A DNA stretch of 64,000 nt from the NCBI GenBank assembly GCA_002698985.1, contig PAAY01000029.1, positions 1 through 64,000 of the forward strand, given 5' to 3'. Below, piece after piece: positions 36,597 to 46,733 of the stretch. This DNA is from Saprospirales bacterium. GTDB lineage: Bacteria; Bacteroidota; Bacteroidia; Chitinophagales; Saprospiraceae. Both the position numbers and the translations under genes were made by a program. Position 1 is the stretch's first letter. Each line of letters starts with the position of its first letter. The notes beneath the pieces were generated by a model that saw nothing but the letters and a program-made list of their open reading frames with translations, was not told the DNA's origin and ran no database searches.

Positions 36597-37118
36597 TCAA
36601 CCATTGAATACTTGTTCCATGGTCTTGCCTCTTTGCTTGGCAATGTCCATTGGACTGCGCAGCTTTGAAAGGGCATCCAGTGTGGCTTTCACAACGTTGT
36701 GAGGATTGGATGAACCCATGGACTTTGCCAGTACATTGTGTACACCGGCAATCTCCAGTACGGCACGCATGGCACCACCGGCAATCACACCGGTACCATC
36801 GGCAGCCGGGCGAATCAGTACACGGCCTGCGCCGTACTTGCCCTTTTGCTCGTGCGGAATAGTACCTTTGAGAATGGGCACTTTGATCAGGTTTTTCTTG
36901 GCATCGGCAACTGCTTTGGCAATTGCTTCCTGCACGTCACGGGCTTTGCCCAATCCCTGACCAACTTTGCCGTTGCCGTCACCAACCACAACAACTGCTG
37001 CGAAGCTGAAAGTACGACCACCTTTGGTCACTTTAGCAACACGGTTGAGGTTTACGAGCTTCTCTTTCCACTCGGTGTCAGCTACGGTTCTTACTTTTTG
37101 AACATTGCTCTTTGCCAT
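36597..37118 (-). CDS. rpsE: 30S ribosomal protein S5
   Basis: The 173-residue S5 has the N-terminal double-stranded RNA-binding-like domain ([38 protein letters not shown], key loop GGRTFSFAA) involved in decoding accuracy. A C-terminal domain follows ([34 protein letters not shown]). It is a standard member of the spc cluster. Confidence 0.98.
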   Translation of the reverse strand: MAKSNVQKVRTVADTEWKEKLVNLNRVAKVTKGGRTFSFAAVVVVGDGNGKVGQGLGKARDVQEAIAKAVADAKKNLIKVPILKGTIPHEQKGKYGAGRVLIRPAADGTGVIAGGAMRAVLEIAGVHNVLAKSMGSSNPHNVVKATLDALSKLRSPMDIAKQRGKTMEQVFNG

Positions 37119-37173
37119 TGAATGTCTATTTTAATAGGCCTTCGTTTTACCGAAGGAAAAGCATTTCGTCGGA

Positions 37174-37521
37174 TTAGAATTTCAAACCTCCCTCACGGGC
37201 ACCTTCAGCCAGCGCTTTCACACGGCCGTGGTAGAGGTAGCCACCACGGTCAAAAACCACGGTTTCGATATTGAGTGCTTTGGCCTTTTCGGCAATCAGC
37301 TTACCTACCTCCCTGGCTTTCTCGGTCTTGGTGCCTTTGAGCTTGGAACTGAGGCTGGTGGCCCCTGCCAGGGTGAAACCATTGACATCGTCAACGAGCT
37401 GGCAGTATATTTCTTTGTTGCTTCTGTAAACATTCAAGCGTGGCTTGGTAGCCGTACCGGCAACTTTCTTGCGGATGCGCCAGTGAATTTTACGTCTGCG
37501 AAACTCCTTTTTAAATTTCAT
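37174..37521 (-). CDS. rplR: 50S ribosomal protein L18
   Basis: The 115-residue 5S rRNA-binding protein is recognised from [21 protein letters not shown] and the end [24 protein letters not shown]. It starts 98 bases after rplF. Together with L5 it forms the 5S particle of the central protuberance. Confidence 0.97.
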   Translation of the reverse strand: MKFKKEFRRRKIHWRIRKKVAGTATKPRLNVYRSNKEIYCQLVDDVNGFTLAGATSLSSKLKGTKTEKAREVGKLIAEKAKALNIETVVFDRGGYLYHGRVKALAEGAREGGLKF

Positions 37522-37619
37522 CGCTTGGTTACTTTTTGCGGTTTTAGTGAAAGGCGTTCGAAATCCTGACCCAAAACCAATTGGCGAAAAGTATGTGTTT
37601 ATACTTTAGGCGCCAGTTA

Positions 37620-38174
37620 TTACTTGGCAGCCGTCTTACCTGCTTTCTTGCGAAGTACCTCACCCACAAAGCGAATACCTTTCCCTTTGTATGGCTCGGG
37701 CTTGCGGAAGGACCTGATCTTGGCAGCAACTTGTCCCAGCAGTTGTTTGTCGTGGCTTTCGAGCCTGACAATCGGGTTTTTACCCTTTTCCTGGCTGGCG
37801 GTTACCTTCACCTCGTCCGGCACATAGAACATCACCGGGTGAGAGAAACCGAGGATCAATTCCAGCAACTGACCGGTATTGTTAGCACGATAACCTACAC
37901 CCACTACTTCCAACTCTTTTACGAAGCCGTTGGAAACACCTTCTACCATATTGGCAATCAGTGAGCGATACAATCCGTGCATGGCACGGTGGCGCTTCTG
38001 TTCGGTAGGCCGGTGTACCGTGAGAACTCCATCCTCAATCTTGATTTCCAGGTCTTTGTCAACCTGCTGCGTCAACTCGCCTTTCGGGCCTTTGACCTTT
38101 ACAACATTCCCTTGCGAAACTTCAACAGTGACGCCATTGGGGATGGTTATCGGCATTTTTCCTATTCGAGACAT
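37620..38174 (-). CDS. rplF: 50S ribosomal protein L6
   Basis: The 184-residue L6 starts MSRIGKMPITIPNGVTVEV and has two similar domains. The C-terminal RNA-binding signature is KIRSFRKPEPYKGKGIRF. It lies at the base of the stalk near the sarcin-ricin loop. The gap to rpsH is 37 bases. Confidence 0.98.
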   Translation of the reverse strand: MSRIGKMPITIPNGVTVEVSQGNVVKVKGPKGELTQQVDKDLEIKIEDGVLTVHRPTEQKRHRAMHGLYRSLIANMVEGVSNGFVKELEVVGVGYRANNTGQLLELILGFSHPVMFYVPDEVKVTASQEKGKNPIVRLESHDKQLLGQVAAKIRSFRKPEPYKGKGIRFVGEVLRKKAGKTAAK

Positions 38175-38211
38175 GATTCAAACGAATTAATGCGGTTCAG
38201 TTAATGAGGGA

Positions 38212-38616
38212 TCAATAAACGTAGCAAAGCACCTCACCTCCAATATGCTCGTTGCGTGCCTGCTTATCGGTCATGATACCTTTTGAAGTAGAAATGATGG
38301 CAATACCCAATCCGTTGATTACCCGGGGTAAGTCATCAGCTTTGCTGTACTGGCGCAAACCGGGTTTGCTCACACGCTCCAATTTCCTGATAACAGGCTC
38401 TTTGCTGATGGGGTCGTATTTGAGGGCAATTTTGATAATGCCCTGCTTGCCGGCATCCTCTTCAAATTTGTATTTCAGGATGTAACCTGAATTGTAAAGG
38501 ATCTCTGTAATTGCTTTTTTCTCCTTTGACATCGGAATTTCCACAACCCTGTGCCCTGCTTGCTGGGCGTTGCGGATGCGAGTCAAAAAGTCTGCAATGG
38601 GATCTGTTACTGCCAT
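38212..38616 (-). CDS. rpsH: 30S ribosomal protein S8
   Basis: The product has 134 residues from the ATG at 38616 ([21 protein letters not shown]); upstream codons to 38652 are not part of S8. The C-terminal signature [33 protein letters not shown] (key motif STSKGIMT) is intact. S8 binds the 16S central domain and in E. coli also represses the spc operon. Confidence 0.97.
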   Translation of the reverse strand: MAVTDPIADFLTRIRNAQQAGHRVVEIPMSKEKKAITEILYNSGYILKYKFEEDAGKQGIIKIALKYDPISKEPVIRKLERVSKPGLRQYSKADDLPRVINGLGIAIISTSKGIMTDKQARNEHIGGEVLCYVY

Positions 38617-38656
38617 TTTATTAGAATTTCTAACCGCCTTCATGGCGGTCAATTGA

Positions 38657-38926
38657 TTACCAACTAGCTTTAGTTACACCCGGGATTTTACCTGAAAGCG
38701 CCATCTCCCGGAATTTCACACGGCACAAGCCAAACTTGCGCATGTAGCCTTTGGGCCTTCCGGTCAGTCCACAGCGGTTGTGGAGCCTTACAGGAGAGGC
38801 ATTCCTTGGCAATTTGTCGAGGGCTTCGTAATCACCGGCTTCTTTGAGTTTCTTGCGAAGCTCGGCGTACTTGGCCACCATGCGTTCTCTCTTCTTGTCC
38901 CGTGCAATTATGGATTTCTTAGCCAT
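38657..38926 (-). CDS. rpsN: 30S ribosomal protein S14 (zinc-free type)
   Basis: The 89-residue long form starts [16 protein letters not shown] and has the signature [20 protein letters not shown]. The short zinc form with two CxxC pairs is not used. It lies five bases after rplE, so the two are probably translationally coupled. Confidence 0.97.
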   Translation of the reverse strand: MAKKSIIARDKKRERMVAKYAELRKKLKEAGDYEALDKLPRNASPVRLHNRCGLTGRPKGYMRKFGLCRVKFREMALSGKIPGVTKASW

Positions 38927-38931
38927 GATGC

Positions 38932-39492
38932 TTATTGTTGATTTTTACCTTTAAATGGCATTCCCAAACCTTTGAGCAGTGCGTATGCTTCTGCATCGGT
39001 TTTTGCCGTGGTGACGAAAGTGATATCGAGGCCGGTGATCTTCGAAACTTTGTCGAGGTCGATTTCCGGGAAAATGATCTGCTCGGTAACGCCCATGGAA
39101 TAGTTGCCACGGCCGTCGAAGCTTTTGTCATTGATACCCCTGAAGTCACGCACACGAGGCAATGAAACATTGATCAGGCGGTCGAGGAATTCCCACATGC
39201 GATCTTTGCGAAGCGTAACACGAACACCAATCGGCATTCCTTCACGCAGCTTGAAGTTTGACACAGAGCGCTTTGCCTTGGTGACTACGGCCTTTTGACC
39301 TGCAATCAAGGTAAGCTCACCCTGGGCTACATCCACCAGTTTTTTGTCCTGGGTGGCTTCACCTACCCCCTGGTTGATACAAATCTTCACCAGGCGGGGC
39401 ACTTCCATGGGGTTGGCGTACTGAAACTGCTCCTGCAGTGCCGGCACTACCTCTTTCTCGTATTTCTCTCTGAGCCTTGGTATATAGTTCAT
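38932..39492 (-). CDS. rplE: 50S ribosomal protein L5
   Basis: The 186-residue L5 is the 5S rRNA- and P-site tRNA-contacting protein of the central protuberance. Its signatures are [20 protein letters not shown] and the loop [17 protein letters not shown], followed by [20 protein letters not shown]. It sits between rplX (24 bases) and rpsN. Confidence 0.98.
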   Translation of the reverse strand: MNYIPRLREKYEKEVVPALQEQFQYANPMEVPRLVKICINQGVGEATQDKKLVDVAQGELTLIAGQKAVVTKAKRSVSNFKLREGMPIGVRVTLRKDRMWEFLDRLINVSLPRVRDFRGINDKSFDGRGNYSMGVTEQIIFPEIDLDKVSKITGLDITFVTTAKTDAEAYALLKGLGMPFKGKNQQ

Positions 39493-39516
39493 CGCTATAG
39501 TGGATTATGCTGTGAG

Positions 39517-39864
39517 TTAGTTAATGATCTCCCCTGATTTTTTGGAATAGCGAACCAGCTTGCCATCGACGAGCTTGCGCCCGATGCGTGTGGGTTCACC
39601 AGTTTTGGGATCGATCAGCATGAGGTTCGATAGGTGAAGTGGTGCAGGCATTTCGATAATCCCTCCCTCGGGGTTGTTCTGGGTGGGCTTCTGGTGCTTT
39701 TTCACCAAATTCACATTGTCTACGATGGCCCTGTTTTTCTTCGGAAAAACTTCCAGCACCTCGCCAGTAGCACCTTTGTAGTTGCCGGCGATAACCATCA
39801 CTTTGTCTCCCTTTTTGATGTGCAATTTGGGAGCGAACCTCGTTTTTTTAGCACTTTTTGCCAT
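39517..39864 (-). CDS. rplX: 50S ribosomal protein L24
   Basis: The 115-residue product has a KOW motif ([27 protein letters not shown]) near the N-terminus and the L24 signature [20 protein letters not shown]. It is an assembly initiator at the tunnel exit. The position after rplN is conserved. Confidence 0.97.
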   Translation of the reverse strand: MAKSAKKTRFAPKLHIKKGDKVMVIAGNYKGATGEVLEVFPKKNRAIVDNVNLVKKHQKPTQNNPEGGIIEMPAPLHLSNLMLIDPKTGEPTRIGRKLVDGKLVRYSKKSGEIIN

Positions 39865-39932
39865 GATTGAAACTATTGGCTGTTAGCTTATTGTCTGATG
39901 TTATTGCGAAGCGAAAACAATTGGATGATTCA

Positions 39933-40298
39933 TTAAAGCACCTCTGGTGCCAGGGAAACAATCCGCATGTAATCGCGCTCACGAAGCTCACGAGCTACGG
40001 GGCCGAAAATACGGGTACCGCGGGGCTCGTCCTGGGCATTCAAGAGCACACAGGCATTGTCGTCAAAACGGATGTAAGAACCGTCTCTGCGTCTTACTTC
40101 TTTTTTGGTGCGGACAACCACAGCTTTTGACACTGTGCCTTTTTTCACACCACCTGGTGAGGCAGATTTTACGGTCACCACGATTTGGTCACCTACAGAA
40201 GCATAGCGGCGGTATGAACCACCCAAAACACGGATGCACAACACTTCTTTTGCACCACTGTTGTCTGCTACCTTAAGCCTCGACTCTTGCTGTATCAT
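39933..40298 (-). CDS. rplN: 50S ribosomal protein L14
   Basis: The 121-residue barrel protein starts [27 protein letters not shown] (motif [15 protein letters not shown]). The end reads [29 protein letters not shown]14 forms intersubunit bridges with the small subunit. Confidence 0.98.
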   Translation of the reverse strand: MIQQESRLKVADNSGAKEVLCIRVLGGSYRRYASVGDQIVVTVKSASPGGVKKGTVSKAVVVRTKKEVRRRDGSYIRFDDNACVLLNAQDEPRGTRIFGPVARELRERDYMRIVSLAPEVL

Positions 40299-40374
40299 AG
40301 CTCAAACTATTTGAAGTCCCGGAGTTCTTCCTGTGTGGCCAAGAGGCCTTAGCAGGTATTCCTTCGGGCAATTA

Positions 40375-40635
40375 TTATTTTGCTCGTTCGATGATCTCAA
40401 CCAAACGCCAGCGCTTTCTCTTGCTCAAAGGCCGGGTTTCCATGATGCGTACGGTATCGCCAACATTGGCTTCTCCTTTTTCATCATGTGCCATGAATTT
40501 TTTGGTCTTCTTCACGGACTTACCATAAATGGGGTGGCGAAGACGACGCTCAACGCTTACGTTGATGGTCTTGTCCATGGCGTTGCTTACTACCACACCA
40601 ACTCTGGTCTTTCTTAGATTTCTGCTTTCTTCCAT
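40375..40635 (-). CDS. rpsQ: 30S ribosomal protein S17
   Basis: The 86-residue OB-fold protein starts [20 protein letters not shown] and has [32 protein letters not shown] (signature [14 protein letters not shown]). It binds the 5' domain of 16S rRNA. The 108-base gap before it holds a GCAGTGT/ACACTGC hairpin. Confidence 0.97.
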   Translation of the reverse strand: MEESRNLRKTRVGVVVSNAMDKTINVSVERRLRHPIYGKSVKKTKKFMAHDEKGEANVGDTVRIMETRPLSKRKRWRLVEIIERAK

Positions 40636-40681
40636 TATTCAAAGTTTGCAGGTCCTTAATCCCGGCTAAGCCGGATATTTG

Positions 40682-40708
40682 GCAGTGTTCATTTTTGCAG
40701 CACACTGC
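40682..40708 (-). other. Hairpin between rpmC and rpsQ
   Basis: GCAGTGT and ACACTGC pair around a 13-base loop. A small CCGGC/GCCGG stem lies next to it. No terminator-like T-run follows. Confidence 0.45.
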
Positions 40709-40743
40709 GAGGATCATCAATTTTGATGGGGACGAGGGCAGGC

Positions 40744-41004
40744 TTATTTCCTGCGACGACGTGCCCGGATTTTTGAACGCTTTGCCAATTGCTCTGGTGA
40801 CATCTCAGCCAGTTCTCTGCGGCGGATCTCCGTTTTGATACGGGCGATATCCCGGCGCATTTCACGCAGTTCCATAGGGTTGTCAATTCCCTTCACAGCG
40901 TGATCGAATTGCATTTTCTGATAGTCAACCTCCGTTGCTGCCAATTCAGCAATCAACTCATCTACTGAGTATTCCTGGAGCTCAAGGTATTTCTTGCTGG
41001 CCAT
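40744..41004 (-). CDS. rpmC: 50S ribosomal protein L29
   Basis: The 86-residue helical protein contains the L29 core (YSVDELIAELAATEVDYQKMQFDHAVKG; NPMELREMRRDIARIKTEIRRRE). It is longer than the usual 63-70 residues because of a basic C-terminal tail (AKRSKIRARRRRK). L29 lies next to the tunnel exit. It follows rplP by 54 bases. Confidence 0.95.
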   Translation of the reverse strand: MASKKYLELQEYSVDELIAELAATEVDYQKMQFDHAVKGIDNPMELREMRRDIARIKTEIRRRELAEMSPEQLAKRSKIRARRRRK

Positions 41005-41058
41005 TTTGCTATTAGTTCAGGAGTTTGAAAGAATTGATTCAATCCAACTCGATGATTA

Positions 41059-41481
41059 TTAAAACTTAACCAAGTCAGGGCGAACGGTCACTTTGGTCAG
41101 TACCGGCAATTTCTGGGCTGCCAGACGCAATGCTTCCCGTGCCACCTTTTCGTTTACGCCATCCAGCTCGAACATGATGCGGCCGGGTTCAACGATTGCA
41201 ACGTAGTGGTCAAGTGAACCTTTACCTTTACCCATCCTCACTTCCAAGGGCTTGCGGGTGATGGGGCGGTCAGGGAAAATGCGGATCCATACTTGACCTT
41301 CCCTTTTCATGTAACGGGTCATGGCAATACGGGCAGCTTCAATTTGCCTGTTGGTGATCCGGCCACCGGTGATGGCCTTCAGACCGTATGAACCGAAACT
41401 GACAACGGTTCCACGCTGAGCAGTTTTCTTAAGCTTAGGCTTCTGCTGCTTGCGGTATTTAATTCGTTTAGGCTGTAACAT
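41059..41481 (-). CDS. rplP: 50S ribosomal protein L16
   Basis: The 140-residue product starts [14 protein letters not shown] and contains the signature [20 protein letters not shown], followed by [21 protein letters not shown]16 helps place A-site tRNA. The 164-base gap to rpsC, large for this block, holds a TACCTTCG box, so an internal promoter is possible. Confidence 0.98.
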   Translation of the reverse strand: MLQPKRIKYRKQQKPKLKKTAQRGTVVSFGSYGLKAITGGRITNRQIEAARIAMTRYMKREGQVWIRIFPDRPITRKPLEVRMGKGKGSLDHYVAIVEPGRIMFELDGVNEKVAREALRLAAQKLPVLTKVTVRPDLVKF

Positions 41482-41598
41482 TTTCCCTGTGTTTTATTTC
41501 CACGGAACACCCGGTTTTGAAGGTGCTCCAGGGTCAAGTTATTCGTCTGAAAATGCGCCTGTTAGCGCCGTTTTGCCCAGGCTTCTGAAAAAGCGGCC

Positions 41599-41607
41599 GC
41601 GAAGGTA
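41599..41607 (-). promoter_or_regulatory. Candidate internal promoter ahead of rplP
   Basis: TACCTTCGC on the minus strand matches the TTCG variant of the -7 box seen elsewhere in the window. It would give a leader of about 110 nt. Confidence is limited because the -33 element is not clear. Confidence 0.3.
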
Positions 41608-41645
41608 CGCCGATTTTTCAAATTGGCCTCAGCTAAAAGTGAAAA

Positions 41646-42389
41646 TTATCTGCGGCGTCCACCGCCACCTCTTCTTTCTCCACCGCGTCCGCCACCTGAG
41701 CGTCCGCCGCCTCTTCCGCCTTTCTCGCGCTTGTCGAAGCCGGCATTGAGTGAGAGTTCACGGCGGCCAAATACTTCTCCTTTACAGATCCATACTTTGA
41801 TGCCGATGATTCCGTACACTGTCAATGCTTCTGACAATGCATAATCAATATCCGAGCGGAAGGTGTGAAGCGGAGTTCTGCCCTCTTTGTACTCTTCGGT
41901 ACGTGCCATCTCAGAACCTGCCAATCGGCCGGAGATGCGGACTTTGATACCCTCGGCACCAACCCGCATGGTTTGTGAAATGGCATTCTTGATGGCCCGG
42001 CGATAGTTGATACGAGCCTCGAGTTGCTTGGCAATGGTTTCACCAACGATGGCGGCGTCCAGTTCCGGCTTGCGGATTTCGACGATGTTGATCTGAACAT
42101 CCTTGCCGGTCAGCTTGCGAAGCTCCTCACGGATCTTGTCAACTTCCTGGCCACCACGTCCGATAACAATACCGGGGCGTGAGGTATGGATCGTTACGGT
42201 TACACGCTTCAAGGCACGCTCGATAACAATTCTGGCAATACCACCTTTGGCAATACGAGCCTTCAGGTATTTCCGGATATTCTCGTCTTCGATTACCTTT
42301 TCAGCATAATCTTTATCGGCATACCAGTTACTTTCCCAACCCCTGATGATGCCGAGGCGATTTCCGATAGGATTAGTCTTTTGACCCAT
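41646..42389 (-). CDS. rpsC: 30S ribosomal protein S3 with RGG-rich tail
   Basis: The S3 core has the KH domain ([36 protein letters not shown], key GRGGQ loop) and the C-terminal domain ([38 protein letters not shown], key motif GRTPLHT). It lines the mRNA entry channel. The last 25 residues are a glycine/arginine run ([21 protein letters not shown]), which takes the length to 247, against 210-235 in most bacteria. Confidence 0.98.
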   Translation of the reverse strand: MGQKTNPIGNRLGIIRGWESNWYADKDYAEKVIEDENIRKYLKARIAKGGIARIVIERALKRVTVTIHTSRPGIVIGRGGQEVDKIREELRKLTGKDVQINIVEIRKPELDAAIVGETIAKQLEARINYRRAIKNAISQTMRVGAEGIKVRISGRLAGSEMARTEEYKEGRTPLHTFRSDIDYALSEALTVYGIIGIKVWICKGEVFGRRELSLNAGFDKREKGGRGGGRSGGGRGGERRGGGGRRR

Positions 42390-42445
42390 TTAGTTGAAAT
42401 TTATTGGTGGCTCCTGTTTTGACAGGCTACCCACCACACTTGTAA

Positions 42446-42880
42446 TTATTCCTTTTCAGCTGTTTCTCCTCCAACTTCGTCCACTTCTACACTCAGTTCA
42501 GGTTCTTCTGCACCGGCGAGTTCGAAATCGAGAGGTCTGCGGTTTTCGACAACCAGCGTCACGTGGTTTGTGCGCTTTTTGATACGGGCAGCACGACCAT
42601 GAGGAGCAGGGCGAAAACGCTTCAGAAATGCACCTCCATCAACCATTGCACGCTTGATGTACAAGTCGTACTCATCGGCACTTTCAGCGCCATCCAACTT
42701 GTACTCCCAGTTGGCAACAGCAGAAAGAAGTACTTTGTAAAGCCATTCAGCAGCTTCATTTTTGGTGAAGCGCAAAATGTCCAATGCTTCGTCAATATTC
42801 TTTCCCCTGATGTTGTCCACTACAAGGCGCATCTTGCGGGGTGACATGGGGCAATTTTTCAGTCTTGCAACAGCTTCCAT
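42446..42880 (-). CDS. rplV: 50S ribosomal protein L22 with acidic tail
   Basis: The 144-residue L22 starts MEAVARLKNCPMSPRKMRLV. Its beta-hairpin tip reaches the exit tunnel (FLKRFRPAPHGRAARIKKRTNHVTLVV, key motif PAPHGRA). An extra C-terminal tail of some 25 residues is acidic (EEPELSVEVDEVGGETAEKE). It lies between rpsS and rpsC. Confidence 0.97.
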   Translation of the reverse strand: MEAVARLKNCPMSPRKMRLVVDNIRGKNIDEALDILRFTKNEAAEWLYKVLLSAVANWEYKLDGAESADEYDLYIKRAMVDGGAFLKRFRPAPHGRAARIKKRTNHVTLVVENRRPLDFELAGAEEPELSVEVDEVGGETAEKE

Positions 42881-42961
42881 TTTGCGTATGAATTTTGGAT
42901 GAACTCAATGCTGTTGACCGGCGCATGGCCTGCACAACGGCGAGGGCATCCTTAATTGTTA

Positions 42962-43231
42962 TTATCCTTTACGATGACCTGCGTGTCCTCTGAAGGTACG
43001 CGTAGGTGCAAATTCACCCAATTTGTGTCCTACCATGTTCTCGGTGATGAAGACCGGGATAAAGTTTTTGCCATTGTGCACGGCAATCGTTTGTCCCACC
43101 ATGTCAGGGATGATCATTGAAGCCCTTGACCAGGTTTTGATCACCTGCTTGCGCTGACTGTTTTGGGCAGCTTCAAGCTTCTTCATCAGCTTGTGGTGTA
43201 CGTAGGGTCCTTTTTTAATTGAACGAGGCAT
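42962..43231 (-). CDS. rpsS: 30S ribosomal protein S19
   Basis: The 89-residue head protein starts [18 protein letters not shown]. Its signatures are [14 protein letters not shown] and [35 protein letters not shown] (key motif GEFAPTR). It partners S13 at the top of the small subunit. Confidence 0.98.
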   Translation of the reverse strand: MPRSIKKGPYVHHKLMKKLEAAQNSQRKQVIKTWSRASMIIPDMVGQTIAVHNGKNFIPVFITENMVGHKLGEFAPTRTFRGHAGHRKG

Positions 43232-43294
43232 CGTTATTCAGTTATTAATTACTGCCGGCGTGAAATTCATGCTGCTTTCAGCCAGCCGAAATCA

Positions 43295-44125
43295 TTAATT
43301 GGTTGTCTTCCTTCGTGAAATGATGAGCTTGGTTGAGTGCTTCTTGTTGTTACGGGTTTTAGCACCCTTTGCAGGACGACCGTTGCGGTTACGCGGGTGT
43401 CCTCCTGAAGCACGGCCCTCACCACCGCCCATTGGGTGGTCAACTGGGTTCATGGCAACACCACGAACACGAGGCCTTCTTCCTCTCCAGCGCTTGGCAC
43501 CAGCCTTACCCAATGTTTCCAGACCGTGGTCAGGATTTGAGCAGGTACCCATGGTGGCCTTGCAAGTCATCAAAATTCTGCGGCTCTCACCAGAAGGCAA
43601 TTTCACCACTGCATAGCGGTCTTCCTTACCCATCAAAGTGGCAGCAGTGCCAGCGGAGCGCACCAGGGCAGCACCGCGGCCCGGCGTCATCTCGATGGCG
43701 TGGATGGTGGTACCAAGTGGAATGTCTTTCAGGTAAAGTGCATTGCCAACATTGGGGGCTGCATCTTTTCCGGACATTACTTTATCACCAACTTTCAAAC
43801 CGTGCGGAGCCAGGATGTAACGCTTCTCACCATCAGCATAAACCAACAGTGCGATGTATGCTGAGCGGTTTGGATCGTATTCAATGGTCTTTACGGTTGC
43901 AGGAATATTGTCCTTGTCGCGCTTGAAGTCAATGATGCGGTAGCGGCGCTTGTGTCCACCTCCACGCTGGCGTACAGTCATCTTACCGGTACGGTTACGC
44001 CCGCCAGACTTCTTCATTGGAGCCAAAAGGCTCTTTTCAGGCTTATCAGTAGTTACTTCTGTGTGAAGAACTGCTACCCGAAATCTTGAACCCGGAGTTA
44101 CGGGGTTGTATTTCTTAATTGCCAT
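43295..44125 (-). CDS. rplB: 50S ribosomal protein L2
   Basis: The 276-residue core protein is needed for subunit joining and peptidyl transfer. The conserved C-terminal segment [21 protein letters not shown] with the functional His is intact. The N-terminal part carries [29 protein letters not shown] (key motif GGGHKRRYR). The order rplW-rplB-rpsS is conserved. Confidence 0.98.
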   Translation of the reverse strand: MAIKKYNPVTPGSRFRVAVLHTEVTTDKPEKSLLAPMKKSGGRNRTGKMTVRQRGGGHKRRYRIIDFKRDKDNIPATVKTIEYDPNRSAYIALLVYADGEKRYILAPHGLKVGDKVMSGKDAAPNVGNALYLKDIPLGTTIHAIEMTPGRGAALVRSAGTAATLMGKEDRYAVVKLPSGESRRILMTCKATMGTCSNPDHGLETLGKAGAKRWRGRRPRVRGVAMNPVDHPMGGGEGRASGGHPRNRNGRPAKGAKTRNNKKHSTKLIISRRKTTN

Positions 44126-44190
44126 TGCTGGATGTTTTGCTGTTTGAAAACCCGAAGTATCAAGCTCTTGCGAGCCCCACCTTCAGCATC

Positions 44191-44487
44191 CTACAGATCT
44201 CCAAAAAAGTTAATGGTCTCACCATCGGCCAAAGTGACGACGGCTTTTTTATAACTCGATACACGGCCTCTAATGATTCCGCGACGTGTGTTGCGGTTTT
44301 TGGCTTTTGCCGGCATCACCATTGTGTTCACCGACTTAACCTCCACATTGTACATGTCAGCCACTGCCTTTCCGATTTCAATCTTGTTGGCCTTCTTGTT
44401 TACCACGAAGGTGTACTTGTTACTGTTCTCAGAAAGGGCGTCGGCTTTCTCCGTGATTACCGGCTTTATCAGAATATGCTTTGCCAT
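44191..44487 (-). CDS. rplW: 50S ribosomal protein L23
   Basis: The 98-residue tunnel-exit protein starts MAKHILIKPVITEKADALSE. Its signature is KYTFVVNKKANKIEIGKAVADMYNVEVKSVNTM (key motif ANKIEI). It docks trigger factor and SRP. It is followed by rplB after 65 bases. Confidence 0.97.
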   Translation of the reverse strand: MAKHILIKPVITEKADALSENSNKYTFVVNKKANKIEIGKAVADMYNVEVKSVNTMVMPAKAKNRNTRRGIIRGRVSSYKKAVVTLADGETINFFGDL

Positions 44488-44549
44488 AACGCTCAGCGGT
44501 TGAAGATTTCAACTTGGCTCAACCTGCGGTTGAATCCCAAATCGATTGG

Positions 44550-45173
44550 TTATACAATGGTTTTGATCTTCTCGATGGCTCCTTCAGCCAGGATCAAAGT
44601 GTTGTTATTCAAAATGTCGTAGGTGTTCAACTCCTCGGCACGCATCACCCGGGCTTTCGGGAGGTTGCGGCTGGAGAGTACCACGTTCTTCTCAACATCA
44701 GCGGTGACCAGCAAGGTCTTCTTGTCAGCCAGCTTGAGTGCATTGAGAATACCCACAAATGCTTTGGTCTTGGGTGCATCGAAAGCGAAATCTTCCAACA
44801 CCACAATTTGTCCTTTGGCAGCTTTTGCAGCCAAAGCGGATTTGCGGGCGAGGCGCTTCACCTTCTTGTTCACTTTCTGGCTGTAGTCACGGGGTTGAGG
44901 ACCGTGAACACGGCCACCACCATGGTACAGCGGGTTTTTGATGTCCCCCTTACGGGATCCACCAGTACCCTTCTGACGGTGGAGCTTGCGGGTAGAACCG
45001 GCAACCTCACTGCGGCCTTTAACCTTGTGAGTGCCCTGGCGAGCATTGGCCAAGATGGCCTTGACATCCAGATAGATGGCGTGCTCATTGGGCTCAATGC
45101 CGAAAATTTCATCAGGCAAATCAACCGTCTTGCCCGTCTTTTCACCCTGAGTATTTAAAACTTCGAGTTTCAT
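44550..45173 (-). CDS. rplD: 50S ribosomal protein L4
   Basis: The 207-residue L4 has the tunnel loop (TRKLHRQKGTGGSRKGDIKNPLYHGGGRVHGP, key motif QKGTGGSR). In E. coli the L4 protein also represses the S10 operon through its leader; here rpsJ has a leader of about 120 nt. It lies between rplC (68 bases) and rplW (62 bases). Confidence 0.97.
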   Translation of the reverse strand: MKLEVLNTQGEKTGKTVDLPDEIFGIEPNEHAIYLDVKAILANARQGTHKVKGRSEVAGSTRKLHRQKGTGGSRKGDIKNPLYHGGGRVHGPQPRDYSQKVNKKVKRLARKSALAAKAAKGQIVVLEDFAFDAPKTKAFVGILNALKLADKKTLLVTADVEKNVVLSSRNLPKARVMRAEELNTYDILNNNTLILAEGAIEKIKTIV

Positions 45174-45241
45174 TTCTATTAGCGGTTTGTGGTTTCAAGC
45201 CGGAATTTTCATTCCCTGACGCCAATCCCACAGGTTACCAT

Positions 45242-45871
45242 TTATGAATTCTTCTCAATGATGACGTAAGAACCATTGTGGCCGGGAATCGCACCTCTAA
45301 CCAGGAGAAGGTTCTTTTCCGGAAATACTTTCACCACTTTCAGGTTGCGAACTTTCACACGCTGGGTTCCCATACGGCCGGCCATCCGCATTCCCTTGAA
45401 AACACGGGAAGGGAATGAGCTGGCACCAATAGAACCAGGAGCACGCTCTCTGTTGTGCTGACCGTGGGTACGGTCACCTACACCGGCAAAACCGTGGCGC
45501 TTTACAACACCCTGAAAACCTTTACCCTTGGTGACACCAACAGCGTTGACCACATCACCGTCAGCAAAGATCTCCTCTACCCGAACCTCATCGCCGAGCG
45601 ATTTCTCCACTGCATCGAATCCTTTGAATTCTACCAGTTTCGCTTTGGGTCCGGTGCCGGCCTTCTTGAAATGGCCCATCATCGGCTGGGTGGTATTCTT
45701 TTCCTTGGCCTGGCCAAAACCCAGCTGCACAGCGTAATAGCCGTCAACGTCTTCTTGCTTGACCTGCGTCACAACGCAAGGGCCAGCTTCTATCACAGTG
45801 CAGGCAATGTTGCGACCGTTCTCGTCGAAGAGACTTGTCATGCCTACTTTCTTTCCGATCAATCCATTCAT
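45242..45871 (-). CDS. rplC: 50S ribosomal protein L3
   Basis: The 209-residue product starts [20 protein letters not shown]. It has the long central extension toward the peptidyl-transferase centre ([38 protein letters not shown], key motif [11 protein letters not shown]). The 191-base gap to rpsJ is the largest inside the S10 part and holds only a small GCCCT/AGGGC stem. Confidence 0.98.
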   Translation of the reverse strand: MNGLIGKKVGMTSLFDENGRNIACTVIEAGPCVVTQVKQEDVDGYYAVQLGFGQAKEKNTTQPMMGHFKKAGTGPKAKLVEFKGFDAVEKSLGDEVRVEEIFADGDVVNAVGVTKGKGFQGVVKRHGFAGVGDRTHGQHNRERAPGSIGASSFPSRVFKGMRMAGRMGTQRVKVRNLKVVKVFPEKNLLLVRGAIPGHNGSYVIIEKNS

Positions 45872-46062
45872 CGGGCAGAATTTTTATAGTCGTACCGCAC
45901 CTGTCGTCCGGATGAACACCTGACTACCGGCAACGGCATTAAAAGATTCGTGAATAATTGGTTCCTTCAGAGCGCCGCATCAGGCCGAAATAAAATTTCA
46001 ACTTTCTTTGGCAACTCCTTTTCCATTCGCCCTTTCAGGGCAACTCCTAAGCAAAATGGGAA

Positions 46063-46371
46063 TTACGTCAACTTGACCTGGATATCTACACCACTTGGGA
46101 GTTCCAGTCTTGACAACGCATCCACCGTCTTTTGGGTAGGCGTGTAGATTTCGATCAGACGCTTGTGAGTGCGCAACTGGAACTGCTCCCGGGATTTCTT
46201 GTTGACGTGCGGCGAGCGCAGGACGGTAAAGATCTCCTTTTCAGTGGGCAGCGGAATCGGACCAGTTACAACAGCTCCACTTGAGCGAACTGTCTTAACG
46301 ATTTTCTCCGTACTCTTATCAACCAGGTTGTGGTCGTATGAACGGAGTTTGATTCTGATTTTTTGATTCAT
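46063..46371 (-). CDS. rpsJ: 30S ribosomal protein S10
   Basis: The 102-residue product has the signatures [24 protein letters not shown] and [24 protein letters not shown] (key motif [12 protein letters not shown]). It binds the 16S 3' domain and pairs with NusB in antitermination. It is the first gene of the S10 unit: a terminator ends fusA upstream and a TACATTTG box lies 128 bases before its start. Confidence 0.98.
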   Translation of the reverse strand: MNQKIRIKLRSYDHNLVDKSTEKIVKTVRSSGAVVTGPIPLPTEKEIFTVLRSPHVNKKSREQFQLRTHKRLIEIYTPTQKTVDALSRLELPSGVDIQVKLT

Positions 46372-46498
46372 GCCGAATTAAGTGTTTATGCGTTTGAAGG
46401 AATTAGCTTCTGATAACGGGCTCGGATCGCAGACTCTTTTCTGGTCACAAACCCTCGAATCCTGATGTCCCTCAAACCACCCTTTTCAAAAGCGGCTG

Positions 46499-46506
46499 CA
46501 AATGTA
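46499..46506 (-). promoter_or_regulatory. Candidate -7 box of the S10 operon
   Basis: TACATTTG on the minus strand, in the context TCTACATTTGCAG, fits TAnnTTTG. It would give a leader of about 120 nt before rpsJ, the same as the equivalent box before rpsL. Confidence 0.5.
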
Positions 46507-46667
46507 GAAGTTTTCACTTGTTTTTACCAAGCAGCAGGGAAAATATTTTTCACATTTTTCCTGCCCATACAGAAGCCAGTCAAAACAATGCGGAACCAGC
46601 CCCTGAAAAAGCTCCTGCTGCCTCCTGGATGTGCCATCCACCTTCTCCGAAACAGGGGTCATGGAAT

Positions 46668-46700
46668 AAAAAAAGCCCCGGTACAGTAAAATACCGGGGC
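46668..46700 (-). terminator. Strong terminator after fusA
   Basis: GCCCCGGTA and TACCGGGGC pair perfectly over 9 bp around an 8-base loop, followed on the minus strand by a run of seven T. It separates the str unit from rpsJ. Confidence 0.9.
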
Positions 46701-46733
46701 ACAATTGATTTGCCATGAAAAATCTAATTCCTA

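Larger units (their letters stand above)
46372..46733. other. Boundary between str and S10 units
   Basis: The 362-base gap between fusA and rpsJ contains the fusA terminator (46675-46700) and the rpsJ promoter candidate (46499-46506). No tuf or other gene is present. Confidence 0.7.
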
